Positions 53,213-62,527 of a DNA stretch of 64,000 nt are shown in pieces (position 1 is the stretch's first letter; each line of letters starts with the position of its first letter). The notes under the pieces are model-generated. The model was given only the letters and a program-made list of their open reading frames with translations. It was not told the origin of the DNA and ran no database searches. This DNA is from an uncultured Eubacteriales bacterium (GTDB lineage: Bacteria; Bacillota; Clostridia; Oscillospirales; Acutalibacteraceae), in the NCBI GenBank assembly GCA_934464585.1, contig CAKSJY010000003.1, positions 1 through 64,000 on the forward strand, given 5' to 3'. Made by a program: the position numbers and the translations under genes.

Positions 53213-54970
53213 TTAGTTTTCTGCTGAGCATATTCCGCTAAATACAAATCCACGAACACTATCGAATGTTACAGTAGTATCGCTTTTAAGGATATTGGTT
53301 GCGTTTTCAGCGCCAATGATAGCAGGTTTGTCTAGTGCTAAGCTGACAACAGCTGCATGAGAATTAGCTCCATCAACTTCAGTAACTATAGCAGAGGCTG
53401 CCTTAATTATATCTAAAATTTCGTTTGAAGTACTTGGTATTACAAGTATATCACCCGGTTTAAAACGCAATTTAGCCTCAGATTCATTTTTGCATACACA
53501 TAGATTTCCGCAAACAACGGATGGAACAACACCTTTGCCTGTAACAAGAACATCACCAACCAAATCTACTTTTACAAGATTTGTTGTACCGGAGATTCCA
53601 ACAGGAACACCTGCTGAGATAACAACTAGGTCACCGTCACTTACATAGCCATTCTTTTGTGCTACTTCAACGATATAATCTAAAAGATCGTTACTTGAGT
53701 TTTGTTCGTCCATAATAACAGGAGTAACACCCCAAAATAGGTTCATTTGTCTTTGAACTTTAGGGTCTGTTGTACCGCCGATTATTGGACAATTTGGTCT
53801 GTATTTAGATATCATGCGAGCGGTTCTTCCTGATTTCGACACAACTAAAATGGCTTTAGCATCTAAGTCATGAGCTGTTGTACACGCTGCATGAGATATT
53901 GCAGAAGTAACATCAGGTTTTTCAAGCATTTCTCTTTTTCTAAAACGTTTTAGATAATCAATATCTTTTTCGGTTGTTACAGCAATGGTTGCCATAGTTT
54001 TAACTGCTTCTACAGGATATTTACCTGCAGCAGTTTCGCCGGAAAGCATAATTCCGCTTGTACCGTCATATATTGCATTGGCAACGTCTGTAGATTCAGC
54101 TCTGGTAGGACGAGGATTTTTTATCATAGAATCAAGCATTTGTGTTGCTGTAATAACAAGCTTACCGGTATCGTAGGCTTTTCTGATAAGCATTTTTTGG
54201 ATACTTGGAATATCTTCCATCGGTATTTCAACGCCTAAGTCACCTCTTGCTACCATAATTCCATCGGAAAGTCTTAGGATTTCGTCGATATTCTTAACTC
54301 CGTCAGCATTTTCGATTTTTGCGATTATTTTTATATTATCGCAGCCGTTCTTCTTAAGTTCCTTTTTTAATAGTCTTATATCATTGGCATTTCTTGTGAA
54401 GGAGGCGGCAATAAAATCAAAATCTTGCTCAACTGCAAATTTAATATCAGAGCGGTCTTTGTCATTTAAAAATGGTAAAGAAAGTTGTACACCCGGGACA
54501 TTTATTCCCTTGTTGGACGAAACGGTTCCACCATTAATTACGGTACATTCGATATTATTGTTGTAGACATTATCGACACAAAGTTCAATAAGACCATCAT
54601 CGATAAGTATTCTTGAGTTTTTGCTTACATCTTTAGGTAAGTCCTTGAAGCTTATGCTGCATCCTGTCTCATCACCTTGAATATCATCGGTCGTGAGAGT
54701 GAATTTTTGTCCTTTTTCTAAGGTTACGCTTGGTTTACCAAAAGTACCGGTTCTGATTTCAGGACCTTTTGTATCTAATAGAAGCGCGACAGGAAGATTA
54801 AGTTCTTGGCGAATTTTCTTAATTTTATCTGCTCTTTCTTTATGGACTTTATGATCTTGGTGTGACATATTAACCCTAGCAACATCCATACCATTTTGCA
54901 TAAGTTTTTTTAGTATTTCATCGTTATCCGTAGCTGGGCCTAGCGTGCATATGATTTTTGTCTTTCTCAT
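53213..54970 (-). CDS. pyk: Pyruvate kinase with C-terminal phosphohistidine domain
   Basis: Converts phosphoenolpyruvate and ADP to pyruvate and ATP. 585 aa from the ATG at 54970; the reading with a TTG/GTG further up adds 8 residues. N-terminal RKTKIICTLGPATDN (2-16); catalytic core IKIIAKIENADGVKNIDEIL and MVARGDLGVEIP (about 240-251), and the signature lysine in IIAKIE. After the usual ~475-residue body comes a swivelling phosphohistidine-like domain (GDILVIPSTSNEIL ... VDGANSHAAVVSLALDKPAI) with the T/S-H-A-A core, as in Bacillus pyruvate kinases. The role of that domain in regulation is not settled. Confidence 0.96.
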   Translation of the reverse strand: MRKTKIICTLGPATDNDEILKKLMQNGMDVARVNMSHQDHKVHKERADKIKKIRQELNLPVALLLDTKGPEIRTGTFGKPSVTLEKGQKFTLTTDDIQGDETGCSISFKDLPKDVSKNSRILIDDGLIELCVDNVYNNNIECTVINGGTVSSNKGINVPGVQLSLPFLNDKDRSDIKFAVEQDFDFIAASFTRNANDIRLLKKELKKNGCDNIKIIAKIENADGVKNIDEILRLSDGIMVARGDLGVEIPMEDIPSIQKMLIRKAYDTGKLVITATQMLDSMIKNPRPTRAESTDVANAIYDGTSGIMLSGETAAGKYPVEAVKTMATIAVTTEKDIDYLKRFRKREMLEKPDVTSAISHAACTTAHDLDAKAILVVSKSGRTARMISKYRPNCPIIGGTTDPKVQRQMNLFWGVTPVIMDEQNSSNDLLDYIVEVAQKNGYVSDGDLVVISAGVPVGISGTTNLVKVDLVGDVLVTGKGVVPSVVCGNLCVCKNESEAKLRFKPGDILVIPSTSNEILDIIKAASAIVTEVDGANSHAAVVSLALDKPAIIGAENATNILKSDTTVTFDSVRGFVFSGICSAEN

Positions 54971-55157
54971 AATTGTAACTACTCCTTTAAACATTGTTGC
55001 CTATGTATATATAATACACTATTATATATAATTTTCAAAGTAAAAGATGTAGATTTTTGAAATAATCTGTTTTTACTTGAAAAAAAGTCTGTTTGAATTT
55101 AAAATAATATAAGATAGAATATATTTTCAATTTAAAAGATTTAAGGGGTCATAAGGT

Positions 55158-55958
55158 ATGGAAAAAAAGGTAAAAAAATATAAAAGAATGAGACGCCCGA
55201 CACGAAAAGAACAAAAAATTAAGGTTTTGGGCATTTGTATAGTAACACTTATTGCTGTGGCGGTAATAGGTGGCGGTATTCTTATTGTAAATGAAAATAG
55301 CGATATGATAAAAAACTTTTTTAGTACTGAAAGTGAACAGTCTATCGAAACTTTAGCAAGCACCGGGTTTACCAATGAGGAAAAGAAAAAGCTCTTAACT
55401 TTAGTAAATTTACATAATCCTATTCCTGAGAACTATAAACATGATCTAACTGACTATAAAAATGTAAAAGTAGAGAAAATGATAGTGCCATATTTAAATG
55501 AAATGATAAATGCAGCAAAAAAAGATAATGTTGACCTCAAGCTTAAAAATGGTTATATAAGCACAGAAGAGCAGGAAACTATTTATTTGAATAAGGTTGA
55601 AGAGATAAAGAACAATAATGGATATTCTATGGTAAGATCTAAGGCGGAGGCCGAGAAAATTGTACCTCCCGGAGGGAAAAGTGATTTTCAAACAGGGCTT
55701 TCGGTGGAATTTGATTTTGGCTCGGGACTTAGTGCTGATGAAATTATTAATACAAGCGAGTATAAATGGCTTAATAAAAATTGTGTAAATTATGGATTTA
55801 TTGTCAGATATCCAAAAAGCAAGGAAGATGAAACATCTATGGCATTTTCTGCGACAATATATCGTTTTGTAGGAACAGAAAATGCAAAAAAAATGCGTGC
55901 TTTGGATTTATGCTTTGAAGAATACTGCGAATATATAGATTTACAAAAGAGCGAATAG
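55158..55958 (+). CDS. VanY-like D,D-carboxypeptidase homologue, probably inactive
   Basis: 266-aa protein: a basic N-terminus, a membrane helix (about 23-44), then a VanY-like domain. The fold landmarks are clear (NGYISTEEQ, SDFQTGLSVEFD, YGFIVRYPKSK, YRFVGTENAKKM). In active members the zinc site is SxHxxGxAxD and EPWHxRYVG. Here the first His is F177 (SDFQTG), the Asp is E184, and the later E-P-W-H block reads S231-A-T-I234. The substrate-binding Arg of SGYRS also appears as Ile. The protein therefore looks catalytically dead and may bind peptidoglycan or a partner. It starts divergently from pyk. Confidence 0.85.
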   Translation: MEKKVKKYKRMRRPTRKEQKIKVLGICIVTLIAVAVIGGGILIVNENSDMIKNFFSTESEQSIETLASTGFTNEEKKKLLTLVNLHNPIPENYKHDLTDYKNVKVEKMIVPYLNEMINAAKKDNVDLKLKNGYISTEEQETIYLNKVEEIKNNNGYSMVRSKAEAEKIVPPGGKSDFQTGLSVEFDFGSGLSADEIINTSEYKWLNKNCVNYGFIVRYPKSKEDETSMAFSATIYRFVGTENAKKMRALDLCFEEYCEYIDLQKSE

Positions 55959-56038
55959 TCCAAATGCCGAAAGATTATATTAGCTTTACATAATATATGT
56001 AAAAAATAACAAATATAGATATATACAATATTTTTATG

Positions 56039-56067
56039 TTGAATTTATTTCTATACTGTGTTATAAT
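56039..56067 (+). promoter_or_regulatory. rpmE promoter
   Basis: TTGAAT (56039-56044), 17-bp spacer, TATAAT (56062-56067), 42 nt before the rpmE ATG. Confidence 0.7.
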
Positions 56068-56108
56068 CTAAATATTAATGTTTGCGGTTTAGCGAAAGAG
56101 GTGATAAA

Positions 56109-56315
56109 ATGAAGGAAAATATACATCCAAAATACCAACAAACTACAATTACTTGTGCATGTGGAAACGTAATTGAAACAGGATCAACAAAAAGTGATAT
56201 ACGTGTTGAAATATGCTCTAAGTGCCATCCGTTTTTCACCGGGAAACAAAAACTCGTTGATACCGGCGGACGTGTAGACAGATTTAAGAAGCGTTACGGC
56301 ATGGCAAATAAGTAA
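56109..56315 (+). CDS. rpmE: 50S ribosomal protein L31
   Basis: 68-aa ribosomal protein of the zinc-binding (C+) L31 type: CAC near residues 16-18 and CSKC at about 37-40, with HPFFTGKQKLVDTGGRVDRF (about 41-60) typical of L31. The ATG at 56109 follows AGAGGTG; an in-frame upstream start at 56082 overlaps the promoter-proximal region. A zinc-free paralogue under zinc regulation is common but is not in this window. Confidence 0.97.
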   Translation: MKENIHPKYQQTTITCACGNVIETGSTKSDIRVEICSKCHPFFTGKQKLVDTGGRVDRFKKRYGMANK

Positions 56316-56331
56316 TTATTTGTCGGCGGTT

Positions 56332-56363
56332 AAATAGGCGGTGCATTACGCACCGCCTATTTT
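56332..56363 (+). terminator. rpmE terminator
   Basis: Perfect 13-bp stem (56332-56344 with 56350-56362), 5-nt loop, followed by TTTT. Confidence 0.85.
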
Positions 56364-56476
56364 CGTTAGATTTGAAAACAATCAAGATGCTTTTTATAAG
56401 ATGTTATCCACAATATAGATTCTTAATGTTTAAAACTTTATTATAAATAAATTTACCTAAAAGGTGGTGCTGTTGT

Positions 56477-57097
56477 TTGGATTCATATAAGACAATTGAG
56501 CGTCAGGCATGTGAAGAATTTACAGAAAAACGTTCACGATTTATAGCTGAGGTAAAACCGATTGAATCGGAAAAAGAAGCAATAGAGTTTATTAACACTA
56601 AAAAAGAAAAGTTTTGGGATGCAAGACATAATGTATATGCTTACATATTAAGAGAAAACAATATTATGCGCTATTCAGACGACGGCGAACCTCAAGGCAC
56701 TGCCGGAATGCCGAGCTTGGATGTTTTAAAGAAAAATGAGGTGTGTAATGTTGTAGTTGTTGTGACGAGATATTTCGGGGGCATACTTTTGGGTACCGGT
56801 GGACTTGTACGGGCATATTCTCATAGCGTAAAACTTGCTTTGGATTCAGCGGGAATTATTGTAATGAAGAAATGCTCGATTTTAAGCTTTGAATGTGAAT
56901 ATTCAGAGTATGGGAAAATAAAGGCACTTATTTCATCAGGCAACACTAAGATTTTGGATGAAAACTTTTTAAGCAGGGTAAGTGTTAGGTGTTGTGTGGT
57001 GCTAGATGAAAAACAAAAGTTGATAAAAGAATTATCTGAAATCACGTCAGGGAAAATCAATGTAGTAGATAACGGAGAAGAATATTTCCAATTGTAA
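56477..57097 (+). CDS. YigZ/IMPACT-family protein (YvyE)
   Basis: 206-aa conserved protein. N-terminal IMPACT domain with EFTEKRSRFIAEVKPI (about 13-28), the signature YSDDGEPQGTAGMP (about 65-78) and VVVTRYFGGILLGTGGLVRAYS (about 91-112); a C-terminal domain of the elongation-factor-G domain type follows. The family is widespread and its biochemical role is uncertain (a link to translation control is proposed from the eukaryotic IMPACT). TTG start with AAAGGTGGTG upstream. Confidence 0.93.
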   Translation: MDSYKTIERQACEEFTEKRSRFIAEVKPIESEKEAIEFINTKKEKFWDARHNVYAYILRENNIMRYSDDGEPQGTAGMPSLDVLKKNEVCNVVVVVTRYFGGILLGTGGLVRAYSHSVKLALDSAGIIVMKKCSILSFECEYSEYGKIKALISSGNTKILDENFLSRVSVRCCVVLDEKQKLIKELSEITSGKINVVDNGEEYFQL

Positions 57098-57257
57098 ATC
57101 CTATCATACAAAATATACTTAAATGGTATTTGATATATAATATTTTTATTGTTATGTACCAAAAAACAAAAATGTCAAAAAAATATAATAGATTTTTTAG
57201 AGATATATTGTATAATATATTATGAGTAAGTTTTTGTATTTAAGGAGTGGCTGGAAT

Positions 57258-58256
57258 TTGAATATAAGAGAAAAAACTGAAGAGTTAGAAGAAAAATATT
57301 TATCGCCGGAGGCCTCTCTTTCGAAAAATACATTGGGGCGAAAATATAAGCAAGATAAATGTGATATAAGAACAGAATATCAAAGAGACAGAGACCGAAT
57401 TATACATTGTAAATCTTTTCGCCGATTGAAACATAAAACTCAGGTTTTTATTTCGCCTGAGGGTGATCATTATCGGACAAGACTTACTCATACATTAGAA
57501 GTTGCTCAAATAGCAAGAACAATATCCCGAGCATTAAGACTAAATGAGGACTTAACTGAAGCAATAGCTTTGGGTCATGATTTAGGACATACACCTTTTG
57601 GACATGCAGGGGAGGATGCTCTTAATAAACTTTCGCCTTTTGGGTTTAAGCATTATAAACAGAGTGTCCGTGTGCTTGAAAAGATAGAGAATAATGGCAA
57701 AGGCCTAAACTTAACGGCTGAGGTTCTTGATGGGATTTTGTGCCATACTTCCGGAAAGCAAGCTTTTACTGCCGAGGGCAGAATTGTTAGAATAGCGGAT
57801 AGGATAGCCTATTTAAACCATGATATAGATGATGCAAAAAGAGCGGGAGTGTTATCAGATAAAGATATTCCGGCTTATATATTGGAAACCTTAGGTGTCG
57901 AAAAAAGCCAAAGGATAAACAAGCTTATACATTCGCTTATAGAAAACAGCCATGGAAAAGACTTCTGCATGGAAGAATCTGTACAATATGCGTTTGATGA
58001 ACTACATACATTTATGTATCAAAATGTATATGATTCATATGCTAAAGCAGAAGAGGTAAAGGTACCAAGGCTTATTGGTGCATTATATGAGTATTTTATT
58101 AAACATATGGATGAGCTTCCGGAGCAAATGAGAAAAACGTATATAGAAGAAAGTCCGGAAAATGCTGTATGTGATTATATAGCAGGGATGACAGATCGTT
58201 TTGCTGTTGATGCCTTTCAAAAGATATTTGTTCCAAAGTCGTGGAATAATTGGTAG
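57258..58256 (+). CDS. dgt: Deoxyguanosinetriphosphate triphosphohydrolase-like protein
   Basis: 332-aa HD-domain dNTP triphosphohydrolase family member (removes triphosphate from dNTPs; substrate specificity varies). Metal site: the H-x(n)-HD core with FRRLKHKTQVFI, YRTRLTHTLEVAQIARTI and ALGHDLGHTPFGHAGE (about 103-118), the HD being GHDLGH. The TTG at 57258 is chosen because AAGGAG lies 10 nt upstream; the ATG at 57222 has no ribosome site and lies only 6 nt after a TATAAT. Directly upstream of dnaG, the usual place of this family in Clostridia. Confidence 0.94.
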   Translation: MNIREKTEELEEKYLSPEASLSKNTLGRKYKQDKCDIRTEYQRDRDRIIHCKSFRRLKHKTQVFISPEGDHYRTRLTHTLEVAQIARTISRALRLNEDLTEAIALGHDLGHTPFGHAGEDALNKLSPFGFKHYKQSVRVLEKIENNGKGLNLTAEVLDGILCHTSGKQAFTAEGRIVRIADRIAYLNHDIDDAKRAGVLSDKDIPAYILETLGVEKSQRINKLIHSLIENSHGKDFCMEESVQYAFDELHTFMYQNVYDSYAKAEEVKVPRLIGALYEYFIKHMDELPEQMRKTYIEESPENAVCDYIAGMTDRFAVDAFQKIFVPKSWNNW

Positions 58257-58302
58257 GTTAGAGTTTGGGAAAGTAGATGGATATTAAAGGAGATGATACC
58301 AT

Positions 58303-60081
58303 ATGCCGTTGCCTGAGTCTTTTATGGAAGACTTAAAATTTAGGAATGATATTGTTGATGTTGTTTCTACATATGTAAACTTAAAAAGAAGTGGCCGTAA
58401 TATGGTTGGATTGTGTCCGTTTCATGGAGAAAAAACGCCCTCTTTTAATGTCTATCCAAATAACGGTTCGTTCTATTGTTTTGGTTGCGGTACAGGCGGG
58501 GATGTAATCACATTTATAAGAATGATTGAAAATTTAGATTATATCGATGCGGTTAAGTTTTTGGCTAATAGATCGGGACTTGAGGTTCCACTTGATAATG
58601 TAGACGACAGCTTGTCAAAACTACGAAAACGAATATATGAAATTAATAGAGAAGCCGCCAGGTATTATCATTATAATTTATATAAACCGCAATCTAATGA
58701 GGCCCACTCATATTTGAGAAACAGAGGGCTTTCCGAAAAAACTATAAAACATTTTGGGCTTGGATATTCGTCAGACTCAAGATTTGATTTGGTAAATTAT
58801 CTTAAATCAAAGCATTTTACAGATGATGAACTTTTTCAATCGAATTTAGCAATAAGGAGTAAAACAGGGAGACTTATAGATAGATTTTATGATCGTGTGA
58901 TGTTTCCTATAATAGATACAAAGGGTAATGTAGTTGCTTTTGGTGGAAGAATTATGAGTGACATAAAACCTAAGTATTTAAACACATCAGATACTCCTGT
59001 GTTTAAAAAACATCATAACCTTTTTGCACTGAACTTTGCAAAAAAAACTTGTCAGGATACCCTGATTTTGGCAGAAGGATATATGGATGTAATAGCGCTG
59101 CACCAGGCCGGTTTTGAAAATACTGTTGCAACTTTAGGAACTTCTTTAACAAAAGAGCAAGTAAGCATTATTTCACGATATACTAAAGAAGTGGTTATTG
59201 CATATGATTCCGACCAGGCAGGACAAAAAGCGACTCAAAGAGCAATTTCCATGTTTAGAGATAGTAATGTATTGGTAAAGGTTTTAACCATTCCAAGCGG
59301 GAAAGATCCAGACGAATATATAAAGTCTTTTGGAGAAAACGGAAGAATTAAATTTAAGCAACTTTTGGATAAGTCTTCGAATGATATAGAATATTCCTTG
59401 CAAAAAATAAGACTTAAATACGATTTAAACAGTACAGTTGGAAAAGTAGAGTATATAAAAGAAGCAGTAAATTTGCTTTCGGGCATAAGTGACCAGTTGG
59501 AGCGTGAAATATATGCTTCAAAACTTAGTGGTGAACTAAACGTTGACAAAGGTTCGATTTTGCGTCAAATTCAAAAACAACTTAAAAAAAATCGTGGGAC
59601 AAGCGAAAAGAAAAAATTTCGCACTATGCAAACAAATATTGCATCGCTGAAAGATGAAATTAATCCGCAAAAAAAGGATAATCTCAGAGCAGCATATGCA
59701 GAAGAAGCATTAATTGCTTATTTAATAAACAATCAATCGGAAGCTCATTATGTGTTTTCGAAAGTTAGTACAGAGGACTTTTTAACAGAATTTAATCGCC
59801 ATATATATGGCATTTTAATAAATAGATTGAATCATAATAAGAATATAAGCCTAACGGATCTTTCAGAGGATTTTTCTATGCAGGAAATTGGCAGAATTGC
59901 AAAAATGCTTTCCTCATATGTTGAATCTGAAAATAGCGATAAGACCTTACAGGAATATATAGATGTGATTTTATATGAAAAAAATAAAATAGCGGTGAAT
60001 GATGCGGCTAAAAGTGATTTGGAAGAAATTAGAGAGTATGTTGATAGGCTGAAGAAGCTTAAAAGTAGGGGGATAAACTAA
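58303..60081 (+). CDS. dnaG: DNA primase
   Basis: Synthesises RNA primers at the fork. 592 aa. N-terminal CHC2 zinc finger (CPFHGEKTPSF and CFGCGTGGDVI, about 37-70); RNA-polymerase domain with TOPRIM motifs LILAEGYMDVIALHQAGF and VVIAYDSDQAGQKA (about 297-310); C-terminal DnaB-binding helical domain. TAAAGGAGATGA precedes the ATG. Directly followed by rpoD with no gap, the standard macromolecular-synthesis operon. Confidence 0.97.
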   Translation: MPLPESFMEDLKFRNDIVDVVSTYVNLKRSGRNMVGLCPFHGEKTPSFNVYPNNGSFYCFGCGTGGDVITFIRMIENLDYIDAVKFLANRSGLEVPLDNVDDSLSKLRKRIYEINREAARYYHYNLYKPQSNEAHSYLRNRGLSEKTIKHFGLGYSSDSRFDLVNYLKSKHFTDDELFQSNLAIRSKTGRLIDRFYDRVMFPIIDTKGNVVAFGGRIMSDIKPKYLNTSDTPVFKKHHNLFALNFAKKTCQDTLILAEGYMDVIALHQAGFENTVATLGTSLTKEQVSIISRYTKEVVIAYDSDQAGQKATQRAISMFRDSNVLVKVLTIPSGKDPDEYIKSFGENGRIKFKQLLDKSSNDIEYSLQKIRLKYDLNSTVGKVEYIKEAVNLLSGISDQLEREIYASKLSGELNVDKGSILRQIQKQLKKNRGTSEKKKFRTMQTNIASLKDEINPQKKDNLRAAYAEEALIAYLINNQSEAHYVFSKVSTEDFLTEFNRHIYGILINRLNHNKNISLTDLSEDFSMQEIGRIAKMLSSYVESENSDKTLQEYIDVILYEKNKIAVNDAAKSDLEEIREYVDRLKKLKSRGIN

Positions 60082-61179
60082 ATGGATGCTAATAGTACAC
60101 TGGCTCAAAAGAGACAAATTATAAAAGAACTGATGGAGCAGGGAAAAGCTGCAGGTCAGTTATCTACAAAAGAAATTTTAGATGCAATGGGTGAAATGGA
60201 TTTTGACCCGGATCAAATCGAAAAGTTTTATGATTCTTTAGAAAACTTAGGCGTAGAGATAGTAGAGGATTTTGATGATGTAATCGACGATTTATCGGTA
60301 GAGGAATACGAACATCTCGAGAAAGATTCATCTGAATCACCAAATAGTGTATCTGTAGATGACCCGGTAAAAGTTTATTTAAAAGAAATAGGCGTTGTAC
60401 CTCTACTAAAATCTAAGGATGAAATTGACCTTGCAATAAGAGTTGCAAACGGAGATAAAGAAGCTAAAAAAATATTAACAGACGCCAACTTAAGATTGGT
60501 TGTAAGTATTGCAAAGAGATATTTAGGAAGAGGAATGCATTTCCTAGACTTGATACAAGAGGGTAACTTAGGTCTAATAAAGGCAGTTGAAAAGTTTGAT
60601 TATAAAAAAGGATTTAAGTTTTCAACATATGCTACATGGTGGATTAGACAAGCTATTACCAGGGCAATTGCCGACCAGGCAAGGACAATACGTATACCGG
60701 TTCATATGGTAGAAACAATTAACAAGGTAAAAAAGGTTTCTAATCAGCTTTTGCACACAAACGGACATGATCCATCAGTCGAAGAAATAGCAGAAGAGTT
60801 GAACTTGCCAACAGAAAAAGTAAGGGAAATAATTAGAGCATCTCAGGAACCGGTATCTCTTGAAACTCCAATCGGAGAAGAAGAAGACAGCCATTTGGGT
60901 GACTTTATTCCTGATGATGATGCACCGGCTCCAGTAGATGCAGCATCACAGATTTTTCTAAAGGAACAACTTTCTGAAGTTTTAGATACACTTACTCCAA
61001 GAGAAGAAAAGGTTTTGCGTCTTCGTTTCGGTTTAGGTGACGGTAGAGCAAGAACATTGGAGGAAGTTGGAAAAGAATTTAATGTTACAAGAGAAAGAAT
61101 AAGACAAATAGAAGCAAAAGCACTTAGAAAACTTCGTCATCCAAGCAGAAGCAAAAAATTAAAAGATTTTCTTGATTAA
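60082..61179 (+). CDS. rpoD: RNA polymerase sigma factor RpoD (SigA)
   Basis: Primary sigma factor. 365 aa. Region 1.1 is short; region 2 has DPVKVYLKEIG (about 94-104), NLRLVVSIAKRYLGRGMHFL and FSTYATWWIRQAITRAIADQ (about 179-198); region 4.2 helix-turn-helix near the C-terminus EEVGKEFNVTRERIRQIEAK (about 331-350). The promoters listed here have TTGACA/TATAAT-like elements that this factor should read. Confidence 0.98.
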   Translation: MDANSTLAQKRQIIKELMEQGKAAGQLSTKEILDAMGEMDFDPDQIEKFYDSLENLGVEIVEDFDDVIDDLSVEEYEHLEKDSSESPNSVSVDDPVKVYLKEIGVVPLLKSKDEIDLAIRVANGDKEAKKILTDANLRLVVSIAKRYLGRGMHFLDLIQEGNLGLIKAVEKFDYKKGFKFSTYATWWIRQAITRAIADQARTIRIPVHMVETINKVKKVSNQLLHTNGHDPSVEEIAEELNLPTEKVREIIRASQEPVSLETPIGEEEDSHLGDFIPDDDAPAPVDAASQIFLKEQLSEVLDTLTPREEKVLRLRFGLGDGRARTLEEVGKEFNVTRERIRQIEAKALRKLRHPSRSKKLKDFLD

Positions 61180-61192
61180 AGGGGAGAATGAT

Positions 61193-61573
61193 TTGCATAT
61201 TACACTTGAAGCAGACTATGCTGTTAGAATAGTAGAGTTTTTAGCGTCTTGCGATTCTAAAAAAGATGCAGCGACAATTTCAGCAAATACAAAAGTATCT
61301 CTAAGATTTTCTCTTAAAATATTAAGGAAACTTGTGTCGAGTGGAATAGTAAGATCCTTTAAAGGAGCTAAAGGTGGATATGAATTAAATCGCCCTCCTA
61401 AGGATATTACTCTAAGACAGGTTATAGAAGCTGTTGAGGGACCATACTGCATAAGCCGATGTGTTGAAGAAGGCTATTTATGTAACCATAATTATTGCAA
61501 ATTTAATAAGGTATATAATGAAATCTCGATGATGGTTCGAAAAAAACTTGACGAGGTAAATTTCTCGATATAG
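61193..61573 (+). CDS. Rrf2-family transcriptional regulator
   Basis: 126-aa winged-helix regulator, MHITLEADYAVRIVEFLAS at the N-terminus and KGGYELNRPPKDITLRQVI in the wing region. Four cysteines (C-x3-C-x7-C-x4-C in YCISRCVEEGYLCNHNYCKF) after the DNA-binding part could hold an iron-sulfur cluster, as in IscR or NsrR-type relatives; the spacing is not an exact match to either. The TTG at 61193 follows AAAGGGGAG; a TTG at 61172 inside the rpoD end is rejected. Its target genes are not visible in the window. Confidence 0.88.
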   Translation: MHITLEADYAVRIVEFLASCDSKKDAATISANTKVSLRFSLKILRKLVSSGIVRSFKGAKGGYELNRPPKDITLRQVIEAVEGPYCISRCVEEGYLCNHNYCKFNKVYNEISMMVRKKLDEVNFSI

Positions 61574-61580
61574 CAATAAC

Positions 61581-61602
61581 AAAAGCCCTTTCTAGGGCTT
61601 TT
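61581..61602 (+). terminator. Terminator after the Rrf2 gene
   Basis: 9-bp stem (61581-61589 with 61594-61602), TTCT loop, T-run, 8 nt after the stop. Confidence 0.8.
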
Positions 61603-61689
61603 TATTTATGAATTTGTAATATTGAATATTTAAATTACCAATAGTATAGATTGTCATCGGCTTTTAAACTACTAAAAAGGAGTAAAAAT

Positions 61690-62508
61690 GTGATTTATGA
61701 AAAATTTATACTAAAAAAAGAAAATGACGGACTTTCAAAAGATAACATACTTGCAAGGTTAGAAACGAAATTCATTGCTAAAAATATATATTTTTATAAA
61801 TCTACAGATTCGACCAATACAAGAGCAATTATTGAGTCTAGGGAAAATGCTCCGAACGGCAGTTTGTTTGTTGCAGAAAATCAAACTGCAGGTAGCGGAC
61901 GTATGGGAAGAACATGGGATTCATCAGAAGGTAAGGACATTTTGATGTCTGTATTGCTTTATGTGGATATACCTATTGATGAAATATCAAAAATTACTTT
62001 AATTGTCGGGCTTTCATTATGTAAGTTTTTAAGACGAAAAATAGGAATAGATGCTAAGATAAAATGGCCTAATGACATTGTTGTAGGCTCAAAAAAACTT
62101 TGTGGTATTTTAGTAAAAACGTCAATTTTAGAAAAACGAACCGCTACTGCGGTTGGAATAGGGATAAATGTAAACTCGAATAACTTTAACAAAGATATAG
62201 CACAAAAAGCAACTTCACTCTATAATGAAACTGGGGTAAAGTTCAACAGATGTAGTCTTATAGCGGACATGCTAAAATACCTTGAAAAGGATTATTCTAA
62301 ATTTTTAAAAACACATAAGATACCAAAGGCTTATAACAAATTATGTTGCAGTATAAATAGAGAAGTTACTGCGATAAAGGATGGAAAAAGTATTATGGGA
62401 ATTGCCTGTGGTATTGATCAAATGGGGAACTTAAAAATTAGATGTGATGGTAACATATATACAGTAAACTCTGGTGAGGTGTTGGTTCAGGGTATATATA
62501 ATTCATAA
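61690..62508 (+). CDS. birA: Biotin--[acetyl-CoA-carboxylase] ligase, no HTH domain
   Basis: 272-aa biotin protein ligase. Catalytic domain FYKSTDSTNTRA (about 35-46), ENQTAGSGRMGRTWDS (biotin/AMP loop GSGRMGR), KWPNDIVVG and KLCGILVK (about 138-145), C-terminal SH3-like domain ending in NSGEVLVQGI. No N-terminal DNA-binding domain, so it should be a monofunctional ligase and not a repressor. The GTG at 61690 lies 7 nt after AAAGGAG; the ATG at 61651 would add 13 unrelated residues. Confidence 0.95.
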   Translation: MIYEKFILKKENDGLSKDNILARLETKFIAKNIYFYKSTDSTNTRAIIESRENAPNGSLFVAENQTAGSGRMGRTWDSSEGKDILMSVLLYVDIPIDEISKITLIVGLSLCKFLRRKIGIDAKIKWPNDIVVGSKKLCGILVKTSILEKRTATAVGIGINVNSNNFNKDIAQKATSLYNETGVKFNRCSLIADMLKYLEKDYSKFLKTHKIPKAYNKLCCSINREVTAIKDGKSIMGIACGIDQMGNLKIRCDGNIYTVNSGEVLVQGIYNS

Positions 62509-62527
62509 TCGGAGCTTTTTAAATAGT

